Positions 1 to 11,089 of a stretch of 64,000 nt of DNA are shown here, piece after piece (positions within the stretch are counted from its first letter, which is position 1; each line of letters begins with the position of its first letter). Position numbers and translations under genes: made by a program. Source of the stretch: Meconema thalassinum (Eukaryota; Arthropoda; Insecta; Orthoptera; Tettigoniidae); NCBI GenBank assembly GCA_946902985.2, contig OX336389.2, positions 1,007,283,441 to 1,007,347,440 on the forward strand, written 5' to 3'. The notes beneath the pieces are model-generated. The model saw only the letters and a list, made by a program, of their open reading frames with translations. It was not told the origin of the DNA and did no database searches.

Positions 1-330
1 ACAACAACATCATAATAATGAATGCACTCCAAAAAAATAATGACAAATAACCCATCGCTTCCTGGAGCGGCACAAAAAAGAAACCCCGGGGAGTGGGACT
101 CTCTCCCTTCACAGAATACAATGCCAACTCGACCTTGTGACAGACGTGCTTTCACCATGCTAACCGACAGGCCAGCACAACCTTCTTGGCTGCTTTGAGA
201 ATTCAGACGGCTAACCAATTTATACCTGCTTCTTGAGATTCCTTTTTACCTGCTTTGGGCTCGAGCAATTCAACCTCTTTCCGACGGAGCTAAAGTGGGC
301 TCTCATCAGCTAATGAATTCAATCATTTTA
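1..330. other. No gene seen
   Basis: AT-rich sequence with no convincing reading frame, splice signals or recognised repeat. Confidence 0.4.
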
Positions 331-441
331 CTTACCATTTATATATCGTCGAAGACTGCGGGAATACCACCTCCGCTATTATTTCACTTACCATTATATC
401 ATCGAAGAACGCGGGAATACCACATCCGCTTTATTTCTGCT
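331..441 (+). repeat. Two-copy diverged tandem repeat, period about 56 bp
   Basis: Two adjacent units starting at 331 and 387 share CTTACCATT, ATCGWAGAA and GCGGGAATACCAC blocks with small differences. This looks like an old minisatellite-type duplication. No coding function is suggested; short ORFs crossing it do not resemble any family I know. Confidence 0.6.
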
Positions 442-1199
442 CGACCCAAGATCGACTCTTAGCCTCATCTGAATATATCTCATACTACCCTGTAGCCATT
501 CATGTCTTACCACTTGTACCTTCGCGTGATAATCACTTACCATTCTCATTACTCTTATAATTTCATTGTCACTTACCGGTCTTGTCACACTATCGAGTGG
601 TCTTCCCCATTTAGCTTTTACAATTACATTGTGCATAAGCACTATCAAACAAATATTCCCTTGACTGTGCATTCACAAAGATAAATGACATCCCAAAAAC
701 AAAACCATATTTAAAATAACACTTTGATGCTCATATACTTATTACATTATAAAACACACAAAATCCTCATTACTGATAAACACACAAAATTCACAACCAT
801 GCCCGGTACGCCTAAAATATCTATTTTTATCATAACTGCTTATGATCGAGATAGACTTATCCGATCCCAATAATGGGAAACATTATGACCCTCATGCCCC
901 ATACAATATTTACTTATCTCTCATATTTCCTGATGCTGTTCTGGTCCATGATATCAGTCTTCTTCAATAGTTGATTCATCTTGATGGGAGGAGAATTTAC
1001 ACACGGTTTTTCTCAAAATTTCACCAAAAACAAAGGTCCACTGTGAATTATTACCATTAACACAATGCACGGTTCTCATACATGAAGCTCCTATCTCATA
1101 TAGCTATCATTACAACTGCGTCATACTGTTATGATATGCACTGTTCTACATTGCACTCGCGAATACTTAGCGATGTTCAATTTCGGAGGTATGCTAGCT

Positions 1200-1432
1200 C
1201 CTACTTATAACTTGTAACAATGTTAATTATTCCTATGCCTCTACGCAGGCTCTCGCGTCCACAGCGTATTAAGATTTATAAAACTTGTAAAATGTTAATT
1301 TCTGAACGCTCAGGGCACGGGCTTTAGCCTTTGACGATGCCCCAAAGTATACTTATAGAACTTGTAAAAATCTCCGTATTGTCCGAAGGTTCGCGGCACG
1401 GGCTTCCGCCGCTGTCGTGGCCCCAGAGTAGA
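1200..1432 (+). repeat. Decayed tandem array, about three units of ~78 bp
   Basis: Three units begin near 1204, 1275 and 1352 with variants of TTATARAACTTGTAA followed by GGCACGGGCTT and GCCCCARAGTA blocks. The second and third units are the most alike. The rest of 442-2119 holds only short overlapping ORFs in opposite directions, which I do not regard as genes. Confidence 0.45.
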
Positions 1433-2119
1433 CTAACTTCGCTGTGTTTCAATCCATTATTTATACGATTTCTCTTAAAGGGACGTGGAGTAGGGGGTTC
1501 CCAGAATTTATTTCCAAAATAATACTCACATGAATATGTGAACTAGCTCCTTAGAACGTCCTCATTCCCAATGTCTCAATGACTCCTTCATATTCAAAAT
1601 TCGATCGTGGGATCGTTAGATAATGAGCTCCGTAATTTGCTTCATTGTCCCTCAATTTCGGCGGGATTTGATCGCGTCTAGCGTCTCTCACTGCCATTGG
1701 TCGTTTCAAATCCACCCCCTGATTTCATTTTAATTCTGGCAAAAATCACGGAATAATCCGATTTAAATTTTAATGATATTTCTGAGAGGCTGGGATCATC
1801 CCCTATACGATGGTATAACTCCTGTCTCTGTATTCTAATTGCTGCTCTAATTCCTTTCAAATGGGCGGGGTTTATTTGGTAGGTAATCGTTGAGTTTTCT
1901 GCATTTGCCCGCGCAGTTGAACGACCTTCGCGCGTTGTCTGGAACATTTGGTGTCCAGATGTGGATTTTCTCTTTCCTGCCACCTTTGTTCGCGCCGGGA
2001 GAAAGCTCCTTCAAGTCACGTACTAACCGTCCTTTTGTCCTTCTAGTTTCACAAGCAACTTCCATTCTCACTTCAGCTTTGAGACATGACTTAAATTCTG
2101 TTGGAATAATATGTGGACT

Positions 2120-4787
2120 TTATGCTAACAGATATGCATAAAGGTCACAATATATGCAGGGCAGTGGGAGAATGTTTAAATCTTTAAACAGAGGTCTACA
2201 TGATTCTCTAGTGTTTACATTTGCCATAATTCTAATCGCCCTCTTTTGTATCCTAAACGTGCTTAGTACATCTGGCGACATACCCCAAAATATGACCCCA
2301 TATCTTAAGTATGACTGGAAATAAGCAAAATAAGTATTTCTTAATGTGTGCATGCTAGTGCAGGTTTTCAAAATATGTAACGCAAAGCACATCGAGTTCA
2401 GTTTAGTATTCAGATATTGTATATGTTATTCCATTTCAAGTCTTAACGATTCTAATTGTATTGATTGGGCGGAGACCCCCTCAACCCATTAGAATCGTTA
2501 TTGTACACGTCAATACGGACCTTGTGAAATGGATAATCCTCCAATTAATCTTGATTTCAAGTCTTGTTGTATCCATAGTCCTAAAAACTTTGTTTCTGAT
2601 ATATTTTGTATTTAATGACCATTTAATGTTATATTGCGCTTCGCAAGATTCCTATTCTGTATAGTGTGGAAATTTAGACATACTGTTTTTTTATAGTTGA
2701 TTATGAGGCGATTATCTTGTGACCATTTGGTTAACTCTCCTGTAACGGAGTCAGCAGACTGCTGTATGGCCCGTTTAGTTTCACCTTTTATTACGAGTGT
2801 TGTATCGTCCGCAAACAAAATTTCCTTATGTGAATGAACGTTCTGTGTTATATCATTGATACATAGAAGAAAGAGTAGTGGGCCTAAAACCGATCCCTGG
2901 GGTACTCCAAATTTAATAATTCCCTTATTGGACAATGTTTCATTAAGTAATTTGGTTCCATCATCCTTGTGTCTCAAGCTTACTATTTGTTTATGCCTTG
3001 TTAAGTAAGACTCTGTCCATTTATTAGCTAGACCTCTAATACCATATTGATTTAGTTTTGTAAGGAGGATTTTATGGTCAACAACATCAAATGCTTTCGA
3101 TAAATCCAAGAATAGGCCAGTTACATGTTCCTTATTGTCAGTTAATTTCAGTATACTATTACTACATTCGTAAATTGCTGTCTGTGTAGATTTTTCCGTT
3201 CTGAATCCATGTTGTGAGTTTGATAATATTTTATTTTTTTCTATAAAACTTATCAGTCTCTTATACATGAATTTTTCCACAATTTTTGCAATACCAGTTG
3301 GTAAGGTAATAGGACGATAGTTATCTAATTCATGTTTTTAACCGTTTTTGTGCACTGGAATTACTTTTGATAACTTTAAAATATCCGGGTAAGTTCCTGA
3401 GAGAATTGAACTGTTTATTAAGTGCGTAAGTGGATTTATTATATTTTCTGCACATTTCTTTATAATTGCATCAGGGATGCCATCAATGCCAGCACAGAAT
3501 TTATTTTTTAGCTCTTTTATAACTATTCTTACCTCTTCACTTGTGACATGATTTATAAATAATCACTGCATATATTTATTTTATTATTAGAATTTAGTGT
3601 ATTTACCTGTGATTTATTTAATAATTTTTGTGGAATTTCCAGAAAATAGTCATTAAAAGTGTTTGCTATTTCCTCTGGATTATTAATCACTTTATTATTT
3701 CTGGCCAGTGTAATGTTCCTTTGTATTTTAGCAGATTTTCCAGTTTCTTTCTTTATCACGGACCACATAGCCCTGTTTTTATTAGATGATTGGGAAATAA
3801 AATTATCATTATGCATTTTCTTTGCTAGTCTTATTACATTATTTAATATGCTAGTGTATTTTTTGTTGTATAAGTTGAATTCAGGTGTTGTGTGGTATTG
3901 TATATATAATTTGTGTAGAAATTTCTTTCTTTGACATGAATTTATAATCCCTGTTGTTATCCAATTGCTAGTTTTGTTGTTTTGAACAGTTCTTTGTTTA
4001 AAGGGGAATGCTATTTCAAAATAGTGTTTTAAGGTACTGTTAAATGCATTAAATTTATCATTTACATTTTGTAGTTTATAAATTTCTGACCATGTTTCCT
4101 TATTTAATAACTCATTGAAATATGTAACATTTGTTTCAGTGAATGACCTGCACTTTGATTTTACTCCATTATCATTATTATTGATTGTTTCGGGTACTTC
4201 AAAACTCAGTATTTGTCCATGGTGGTCACTAAAACCAGGACAATAGACTTCTATTGAATGGTGATATTTATCTGTATTTATAAAAATTTGATCATGAGTG
4301 GTTTTACTAAATTTTGTTATTCTTGTTGGGGTATTTACTGTAGGTTTCAGTCCATAGGAAATCAGTAACTGTGTTAATAATTCACAATTTCTATCACATT
4401 TTAAGAAATCCACATTTACATCCCCACAAATTATTATATTGAAATTTACTTTGCTCATGTTATTGAGTAACAATTCTAATTTATCTATAAATAAACGAAA
4501 CTTTCCTGACGGAGAACGGTATACGTATACAATTATTAACTTCAACTGCTGTATTTTTACGGCAGAGAATTCAAAATCCTGTTCCATAATTGGATAATCA
4601 TAAGCTGTTCATGATTTAAATTATTTCTTAAGAAGATGCAAATACCACCATGGCTAATATTAGATCTAGAGTATTTACTAGCTAGTATAAACCCTGGGAA
4701 TTGAATTAATTCGAGTTGTTCCTCTTTCAGCCAATGTTCTGAAATACATAGTGCTGAGATGTCTTTAAGTTCATTTTTAAGCATTAG
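2120..4787 (-). pseudogene. LINE ORF2: endonuclease C-terminal part and reverse transcriptase
   Basis: On the minus strand this encodes most of an APE-type endonuclease followed by reverse transcriptase. Endonuclease landmarks are ISEHWL near 4740, GDVNVDF and SDHHGQ. The RT shows LDLSKAFD, GVPQGSVLGPLLF and FADDTTLV between 2612 and 3280. A C-terminal piece with SYLRYGVIFWG and IQKRAIRIM lies at 2120-2392. The frame is broken near 3550, has a TAA inside the fingers region near 3340, and is interrupted by foreign sequence at about 2400-2610. The protein would copy LINE RNA into DNA at a nicked target. This copy is dead but not very old, because long frames survive. Clade assignment (CR1 versus other jockey-group clades) is uncertain. 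Confidence 0.8.
2400..2611 (-). repeat. PLE-tail-like segment with a 12-bp inverted repeat
   Basis: AACGATTCTAAT at 2445-2456 is the exact reverse complement of 2488-2499, leaving a 31-nt loop. The adjacent minus-strand stretch GGTCCGTATTGACGTGTACA recurs, with one change, at about 62215 beside a PLE-type tail. I infer a small Penelope-like 3' remnant inserted in the LINE; its exact ends were not found. Confidence 0.45.
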
Positions 4788-4799
4788 GTTAATTCCAAG

Positions 4800-7632
4800 T
4801 GTGACTCACACTACAACTGAGACATGCCATTAGGCACTAATGGCAGTTTTAATATTGTAGGAGATGATTAGGAAAACAATGATGGTACTTTATGTTTATA
4901 GACACATGCCTTATTGTTATATTCGTTAATTGTTGTAAAACTGATCTCTTAAATGCCAGCAGTGCATGTCGATACATATCTGTGACTCACTCTACAGGCG
5001 AGGAACTGAATTTGAGGAGCTCTCTATTATTTGGTATTTCTTCCTCTTTTACATTCATAAAAATATTTTTTTGATGGTATATCATGCAGAAATTAATGAA
5101 GTTTTCATACAATAAACAGGAAATTATAAAAAACAATTTAACAGCTAACAAATTCAATTTTACTGTGCGACTCACACATCGCTTTTGTGACTCACACTAC
5201 ACTACCTTCTAAAGGAATATTTAATGAATTTGGATAGTGTTGTTATAACATAAACTTGCTCCTAAGGTCTACTTTCCTAACCCATTACAAAATCTTTGAA
5301 ATTAAAATTTAGGAATACATATCTCATACGCTGATCAAACATTGGTTCTGGTAAGTTAAGTATTATATTGTGTGCATCAATATCAGCTATGTCATCTATT
5401 TGAGGCCATGAAAACTTTTTAAATTCCTTGTCAAATCTTAGAAATTTGACTGTTACAAAAGATGAGGAAGATAGTATAATTTGTCCAACAAAGTGCTTGA
5501 CAGTTTTCTTTCCAAGGAAAGGAGCTAGAACCCATTCACCAATACTGTAATTCTTCTTTGAGGTGACAGTCTTGTTTGATTCCACTCCACGGTCACTGTG
5601 GTCTTCAATTTCAGCTCTGCCAGATATCAAATCAACAATTTTATACTGACTGGGATTTCTTGACATATTAGCTACTTTCATAATGTAGGGTGATACTTTC
5701 TCAAAGAAGTGCATTTTTCGTGTTTCAGGAATATTCATAATTTCAGTTCCATTTGGAGACCAAATCTTGTCTAACTGGGTAATTCTTGAATTGATTTCTT
5801 CTTCCGAGACGTAAAGTATGGTAATATTCGAACAAATATTCTTAGCACACTCTGCGAAGTCTTTTGCCGTCTGAGGGTCTACTGTTCTTGACATAGTGGC
5901 CTCCCTAACTCTGCATTTAATGGACCCACCAAGACCATCAATTGTACCTTTACCATGACTGGTAGCTGAGAAGTGCCACTGGAACTGATCAAAATGTACA
6001 GTTCCCATGCACAATGAATACTTCTGCTTGAAGTGTTGTGCGCTTCCATCTGATTGATAAATTACTTGCTTGACGTTAAGATTTGGATACATTTTTTTAC
6101 AGTATCAATAATTGCATCATTGAATACTGCTACAGCATACTTATTGTGTTGCAAGTAATCAGACACAACAACTATGGGTAATGATACGGGACTGTTTAGT
6201 TGTTTTAGATAAACCATGCAGGTGTAAAGTGTACATGAATTAGATGACCAATGGGCAGACTGTACTTCATCTTGATATGAGAAAGAATAGTTTTCACTGA
6301 AGTCTATTTGCATTAAAATTGTACTGTCTTCAATATTTTCTTTTAGAAATTTGAAATTTTGTGCTTGCTGCTGATGTACAAAAGCATGCTGAAGGAAGTT
6401 TTGGAGTTTACTTTCTAGCTTCTGAACTACATCATCTAGAGTACCAGACAATTTTACTCTGCATACTGTATTTGTTTCATCAGATGTCCACTGTTGGTAA
6501 GGTATGTCTGCATTCCAGATCCCATCTGGCACTGAAGTACTAGCAGACTGTATCTGATCGTGAAACTTTACCAATTGCCCACATTTACTACAAGTTTGTA
6601 GCATGCAATCCTCAGAGGTCTCATTACATACTACAGCACGTATAAAATCTGTTGTTGAATTTGGAAGGAAGGGGCATACTTTTAAAAGCAAGGTAATGTT
6701 CTCATGATGAACACACAAACAGAGATTTGATGGCGTTTCACATCGTAAACATACATGTTTAGGTCTAAATTCACAAAATTTGCTATGTCCAATTTTAATG
6801 TTTGGATACAGCTCTTTAAACTGTCTGTATGTTTCACATAATGTAAGAAATAGATAACGTTCTGTATTTTTTTCTTTTCACCTGAGTCACGAGTAATAAT
6901 ATAGTCTCTGAAACCTGGAGCTTGGTAAGATATTGTGTCCGAATTATAAAATTGCGCAACTGTCTCTTGAACATCTGCTGATACAGCATTTGCAATGTGT
7001 TTCTGTGGACTGTGTTCTGTATCTGGAGCAAAGCCATGAAAAAGTTTGGTGACAATTGCTCTGCGTTTGTTAGGGCTAATAGGGAGATTTTTCTTTGCTT
7101 TGGCAATAGCTTTACCATATGAACTTCGTGATCTGAAAACTTTAGAAGGTGATTTCTCAGGAGTGCTATTTACTTCTACCACTGTTAGTTTCTTTTTCTC
7201 TCTGTATCTTCTCATCTCTTCCCTCTTCTTCCTTCGTTGATCTTCTTTTTGTTCCACTGTCATAATTTCCTTCTTTTTTCGGGCCAAATTTTGTTTCTGA
7301 GTTTCTTTTTTTTTTTCGAAATTCCTCATATTTCCCTGATGCTTTCAATTTGAACCTTTGCTCTGCTTTACGTTCACCAGCTGATTTTGCCATTACTGAA
7401 AGGAATCAAGGATAGATCTCAACCAAGATACATAACCTTAAACTGTAGTGTGACTCACACTACAGAAATATTCTATGCAATAAATCAGCCCCTTATAATA
7501 ACTAATTGAAAGTGACCATGTACCATTGTTGACCTCAAAGCATAGTAGGATAAAAAAAATAACTATTGTTGTATTTGTAATACTAGCCATAGAATATGAA
7601 AAACATTGGTTTTCCATGTGACTCGCACTACA
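4800..7632 (+). repeat. Five dispersed copies of a 16-nt motif around the transposase-like gene
   Basis: TGTGACTCACACTACA occurs exactly at 4800-4815, 5186-5201 and 7449-7464, and with one change at 4981-4996 and 7617-7632. A related GCGACTCACACA lies just before 5186. All are in the same + orientation, three beyond the gene's 3' end and two beyond its 5' end. The motif is half palindromic (TGTAGTGTGA mirrors TCACACTACA). Subterminal repeats of this kind are typical transposase-binding sites, which is an inference here. Confidence 0.7.
5277..7393 (-). pseudogene. DDE-like transposase-type gene (SDG / HGKG-DG-GG family)
   Basis: Three overlapping minus-strand frames (7393 to 6682, 6718 to 6062, 6092 to 5277) form one broken protein of about 690 residues. 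It starts with MAKSAGERKAEQRFK, has a Lys/Arg/Glu-rich helical N-terminus, then a Cys-rich segment (CSKCGQLVKFHDQ), then a conserved core: MQIDFSENYSF, DEVQSAHW, YQSDGSAQHFKQKY and ATSHGKGTIDGLGG. Three Asp-containing motifs in this order suggest an RNase H-fold DDE-type catalytic domain. I recall similar uncharacterised multicopy proteins in arthropod and cnidarian genomes, but not a settled superfamily name. Frameshifts lie in the A-tract near 7310, near 6700 and near 6080. The last two are in the inactive copy only if no splicing occurs, since short introns were not excluded. It sits centrally in the 4788-8008 element. Confidence 0.6.
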
Positions 7633-8008
7633 GTTGATAGATTTAGTTTCAATCGTCAAATGTACTAAAAGTATGTCCCAAACATAAATATCTAATAACA
7701 TATTTTAAAAGTGCAAGGCTAGAAGTTAAGTTACTGTAAATGTTTCAGAAGAACCAAAATCTTATTCAGATACCTGAAAACCAAGCTGTTAAAACTGTGC
7801 CTAAAACTGTGCCTAAAACTTGCGCTTTGTGATCCTCAAATGAGTAGCCATCTTTTCTTGACAGTATAGCCAACATAGCAGCTGTTTTCATGATTCCTAT
7901 ACTTAAATTCTTAAAGTTCAAACTCCATAGAATATTCTGTAAATGAAAATTTGCCAGGAAATTAAGAAAAAAAATCAACCTCTTGGTGTACATCTCCATG
8001 GAATTAGC

Positions 8009-8251
8009 CATTAGATTTATGTAATAAATTTTATTATAAAGAGACTGAATATTCTGGTGGTAAATTTTAAATTTGTTTCTTTTGCAAGCTTGTGTTGGTG
8101 ATTTATTTACATTATTATTATCATAATTGTTATTATTATTGTTGCTAGACAAATCCGAAATACCATTGTTGCACTCCGTTAAATTTGACTTCAAAAGATC
8201 TGAATGCCAAACCTCACGTTTGGCTTCTTTTAACAGTTTCCCTGCTTCCAC
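8009..8251 (-). pseudogene. LINE ORF2 start (endonuclease N-terminus)
   Basis: The minus strand from 8251 reads a basic, Asn-rich leader (a run of Asn codons near 8125-8150) and then FKIYHQNIQSLYNKI, the first conserved strand of an APE-type endonuclease in CR1/jockey-like LINEs. Coding homology ends exactly at the CATTAG duplication at 8009-8014. The remaining endonuclease continues at 4787 on the far side of the inserted element. The open frame runs on past 8009 into the insertion to 7766, but that part is unrelated sequence. Confidence 0.7.
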
Positions 8252-8269
8252 TCTAAAGATATTACTGTT

Positions 8270-9242
8270 GAACTATTCTTACCATTTGAATTTACAGTTT
8301 TGCAGATTTCATCACTAAGATACTCTTTTCCTAACCTATTGAAGTGTAGGCCATGCCGAGTGTGGAACTTCCTGTCTAATTTACTTACATCTACAATTTG
8401 GACATTTGGAAAACTCTTACAAATTTTATGAATTTTTCCATTTGTAGCCTCTATTTCTACATTTACACAGGATTTGGGAATTAAGTCGTATCTCTGCGGA
8501 ATGTTTACAATAATGTCATGGATGGCAATGTACCCTTTAAATCTTTGATTACCTTTTTACTCTCGTTTCTATAGACGTCGTTTGCTCCAGCGATGATTAC
8601 TGCATAGTCCTTTGAAGTGAGGGTTGCACACTCTCCTATCATTCCGTTCGTGACCGCTGCAATGGGTGCTCTTGGCTTTACTGTCGAAGTGACCTCCATT
8701 TCTCCGCTTCTCTCCAATACGCTTGCTGCTACATCTCGCCCGTGACTATCCGCAAATATCCGCATCTTCCTGGATTTTCTCTATATCACTTTCTTCTTTT
8801 CTTCTTGAGGAAAGTCATAACTTTCTTCGACGAGCGCTCCAAATGAATTTGAGACTGGAATTTCAGTTACATGTACTCCATTGATAGGCCTAGGCTTATT
8901 CAATCTTACCTTACCAGCAACCACTGTCGACCAAGTTTCCTTGCTTTCCTCTCTGTTTCCTTTTAATTTATTCACCTCTTTCATTAACTTAGAAATATCT
9001 TCCTTTAGCAGCTCTATAATTTCATCTTTTGAGGATAGTTCGTTTCTCAGGTTATGACATTCGCATGACGGTACCGGTAGGCCTATATTACGACAATTGG
9101 TTTCACTTTTCTCCTCACTCAATTTTACCTGAGATCTTGTGATGATTTTATTTGCATTTTTTACTTTTACTTTGCACGACGAGCATAAATCCGTAACGGT
9201 TACCCTACCTGACGAGACACTAACACGGTTTACTGTCGTCAT
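8270..9242 (-). pseudogene. LINE ORF1 with coiled coil and SGNH-esterase domain
   Basis: ORF1 starts with MTTVNRVSVSSG at 9242. It has a Cys cluster (CSSCKVK), a predicted coiled coil rich in Leu/Lys/Glu around residues 68-95, and then an SGNH-hydrolase-like domain. The catalytic blocks are visible: the Ser block FADSHGRD near 8755, the Gly-Asn block IIAGANDVY near 8585, and the His block HGLHFNRLGK near 8345 in a shifted frame. ESTERASE-type ORF1 proteins are known in CR1 and related LINEs and are thought to act as RNA or lipid-associated chaperones. Two breaks are seen, near 8770 (between the N-terminal part and the SGNH part) and a single-base shift near 8520. Confidence 0.75.
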
Positions 9243-9342
9243 ACTAGAGATCTAAGTTAGCATAGATGTTTACACCAAATTACACTAAATTTATTTTAAT
9301 TATTACTACCTAAATGAATTAATTTAATTACCTACCAATAAA

Positions 9343-9674
9343 AAGCCTCCGTGGCTTAGGCGGCAGCACGCCGGCCTCTCACCACTGGGTCCGTGGTTCA
9401 AATCCCGGTCACTCCATGTGAGATCTGTGCTGGACAAAACGGAGGCAGACAGGTTTTTCTCCGGGTACTCCGGTTTTCCCTGTCACAATTTCATTCCAGC
9501 AACACTCTCCACTATCATTTCATTTCATCTGTCATTCATTTAATCATTGCCCCAGAGGAGTGCGTCAGGCCTCGGCAGCCGGCACAGTCCATATCCTCGC
9601 CGCTAGATGGGGGCTTCATTCATTCCATTCCTGACCCGGTCGGAGACTGGAAGCAGGCTGTGGATTTTCATTTC
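9343..9674 (+). mobile_element. tRNA-derived SINE (family A), full copy
   Basis: ACCTACCAATAAA at 9330-9342 and 9675-9687 is a perfect 13-bp target duplication. The head has a pol III A box (TGGCTTAGGCGG) and B box (GGTTCAAATCC), spaced as in a tRNA. The body contains CGCCGCTAGATGGGGGC and ends GGCTGTGGATTTTC. The same element occurs at 48455-48783 with about 90% or higher identity by eye. It is a SINE rather than a functional tRNA because the head is followed by a long non-tRNA body and it has its own target duplication. Confidence 0.88.
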
Positions 9675-10138
9675 ACCTACCAATAAAGAAGAATGTGAAA
9701 TACGTATATCTTCCAATCGGGTGAAATCTCGTAAAAGCACCACTGCTCTACTTGGTTCAAACAGTGATTGAAGAAGTCACCGAATCTTTGGATACACGTT
9801 CCCACAACTTAGTTTAAGTTTATTAAATTATCAATAAGGATTTCTAAATACTATCAATATTCCGTATTTCACTTGACCTAAGGAAAGTAGCTTTATAGAT
9901 TCTAAACCTCTGTTATAATATTTTACCACTTTTATCAAATATTTACACTAGCTGCTATTTCACTACACTTTCACTGTGACGCCATCTTGCCATCGTGTTA
10001 GATTAAATCATTAAAAAATGCTTAGGAAAAACGGACCTATTTGGAACATTTTTAATTTGAAATGGAAAGGAGTATCTAGTAAATATTGTAATAAGGACTA
10101 TTAACAGTCACATTGTAACAAAATGGAAAAGCACATAA

Positions 10139-10402
10139 AAAAAGTGTTTTAAGTGCCCTCAGGATCGAAAAAAAGTGCTTCAGTTAGGTACAGTTACAGA
10201 GGTTGAAAAACCTTTTCGAAAGAAACCCCCTTATGAACCTTTACTAATTGAAGTGGATGATTTCAACAACAAATCTGCAGTACCAAACACAAGCTCAGCC
10301 TCAGAACCAAAATCAAGTTCTTTCAGTGAATTCCTACAACAACTTCCGCAGCCTATTTTGGCCTCAACTCCTGTTTTTATGGATAAATATATGGAATACA
10401 TA
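10139..10402 (+). other. Unrecognised open reading frame cut by a MITE
   Basis: An open frame after a TAA at 10136 runs through KCFKCPQDRKKVLQL, a Pro/Ser-rich centre and FSEFLQQLPQPILAS, then enters the MITE at 10405. Codon usage and composition look protein-like. A CCCTCAG before GATCG at 10163 could be a splice acceptor, so this may be an exon, a retrocopy or part of a mobile element. I do not recognise the family. No ATG start in frame is seen. Confidence 0.3.
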
Positions 10403-10404
10403 TA

Positions 10405-11073
10405 CAGTGAAACCCCTCAAATCCGAACCCCGGAAATCCGAAATCCCGGGTAATCCGAACGACGTCTTTCCGACAATTTTAAGTTAGAAAAACACACGCA
10501 AAAAAGAGAAAATTGTTAAGTCATAAAACAATTATATATTCGACATTATAACCTAATTTACATAATTATTTCAGAAATTAACATGTTAACATGCCTAGCA
10601 AACACGCTACAAACTTATCCCATCCAGGATTGAAGAACGGAATAGTTGGTTATTGTAATGCCTTAGGTTAATCACTTTGATAAACCAATGAAATGACAAT
10701 AGAAACACACAAAATATCACGTAATCTTTCATTAGAAATCAGTTATCTTCAATTGTCGATGTGATGAAAATCCTTCCGCAGTGACAATTGAGCGCCAGCG
10801 TAGCGTAAACATGACATCGTTTGGCGTGTCTGCAGCGTGTTGTTCTAAGAAGCACAATGCGACGTCAAGAGCAGATCCAGCTTCAGTATAAGTCACATTG
10901 TCGAAGTTTCTTCATCCTCACTGTCACTAGCCTATCTCGCTCAATGTACAGTCCGATACTGTAACGAGGGCTGGTTATTATGTTAGGTTATGCAAATTTT
11001 TCGGATAATCCGAACAAATTGAAATCCGAACAGGCTACAGCCCCAATTAGTTCGGATTTGAGGGGCTTCACTG
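10405..11073. mobile_element. Tigger/pogo-like MITE with 20+ bp terminal inverted repeats
   Basis: The ends read CAGTGAARCCCCTCAAATCC in inverted orientation at 10405 and 11073, extending to about 24 bp with one mismatch. TA flanks both sides (10403-10404 and 11074-11075), the target duplication of Tc1/mariner/pogo elements. Short AATCCGAA repeats recur inside both ends. The 669-bp interior has no transposase frame, so the copy is non-autonomous. Confidence 0.85.
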
Positions 11074-11089
11074 TATGTAGATACATATA

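Larger units (their letters stand above)
4788..8008 (-). mobile_element. DNA transposon-like insertion with CATTAG target duplication
   Basis: CATTAG occurs at 4782-4787 and again at 8009-8014. Immediately inside them the ends read GTTAATTCCA (left) and GCTAATTCCA (right, reverse complement), so there is a short 10-bp terminal inverted repeat with one mismatch. Removing 4788-8008 plus one CATTAG restores the LINE ORF2 frame (INLM joined to LKNELK), which independently supports the boundaries. The element is 3221 bp, carries one minus-strand gene and has five copies of TGTGACTCRCACTACA-type motifs. A 6-bp duplication is compatible with several DNA transposon superfamilies, and I do not assign one. 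Confidence 0.65.
2120..9998 (-). mobile_element. CR1/jockey-superfamily LINE, split by a later insertion
   Basis: A long non-LTR retrotransposon reads on the minus strand. Its 5' UTR begins near 9998 with a GC-richer start (GATGGCAAGATGGCGTC on the minus strand). ORF1 is at about 8270-9242, the start of ORF2 at 8009-8251, and the rest of ORF2 at 2120-4787. The interval 4788-8008 is a separate element that interrupts ORF2. A SINE at 9343-9674 lies in the 5' region. Near 2400-2610 a stretch of ORF2 between the palm and C-terminal parts is replaced by sequence resembling a PLE tail. The exact 5' end and the target duplication were not resolved, so the outer boundaries are approximate. Confidence 0.75.

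Noticed and set aside
1678..2141. Overlapping ORFs on both strands near 1.7-2.1 kb
   Set aside because: They overlap in several frames, match no family I recognise and have no splice or start context.
9343..9420. tRNA gene at the SINE head
   Set aside because: A and B boxes are present, but the sequence continues into a ~250-bp non-tRNA body, has its own 13-bp target duplication and recurs elsewhere, so it is a SINE.
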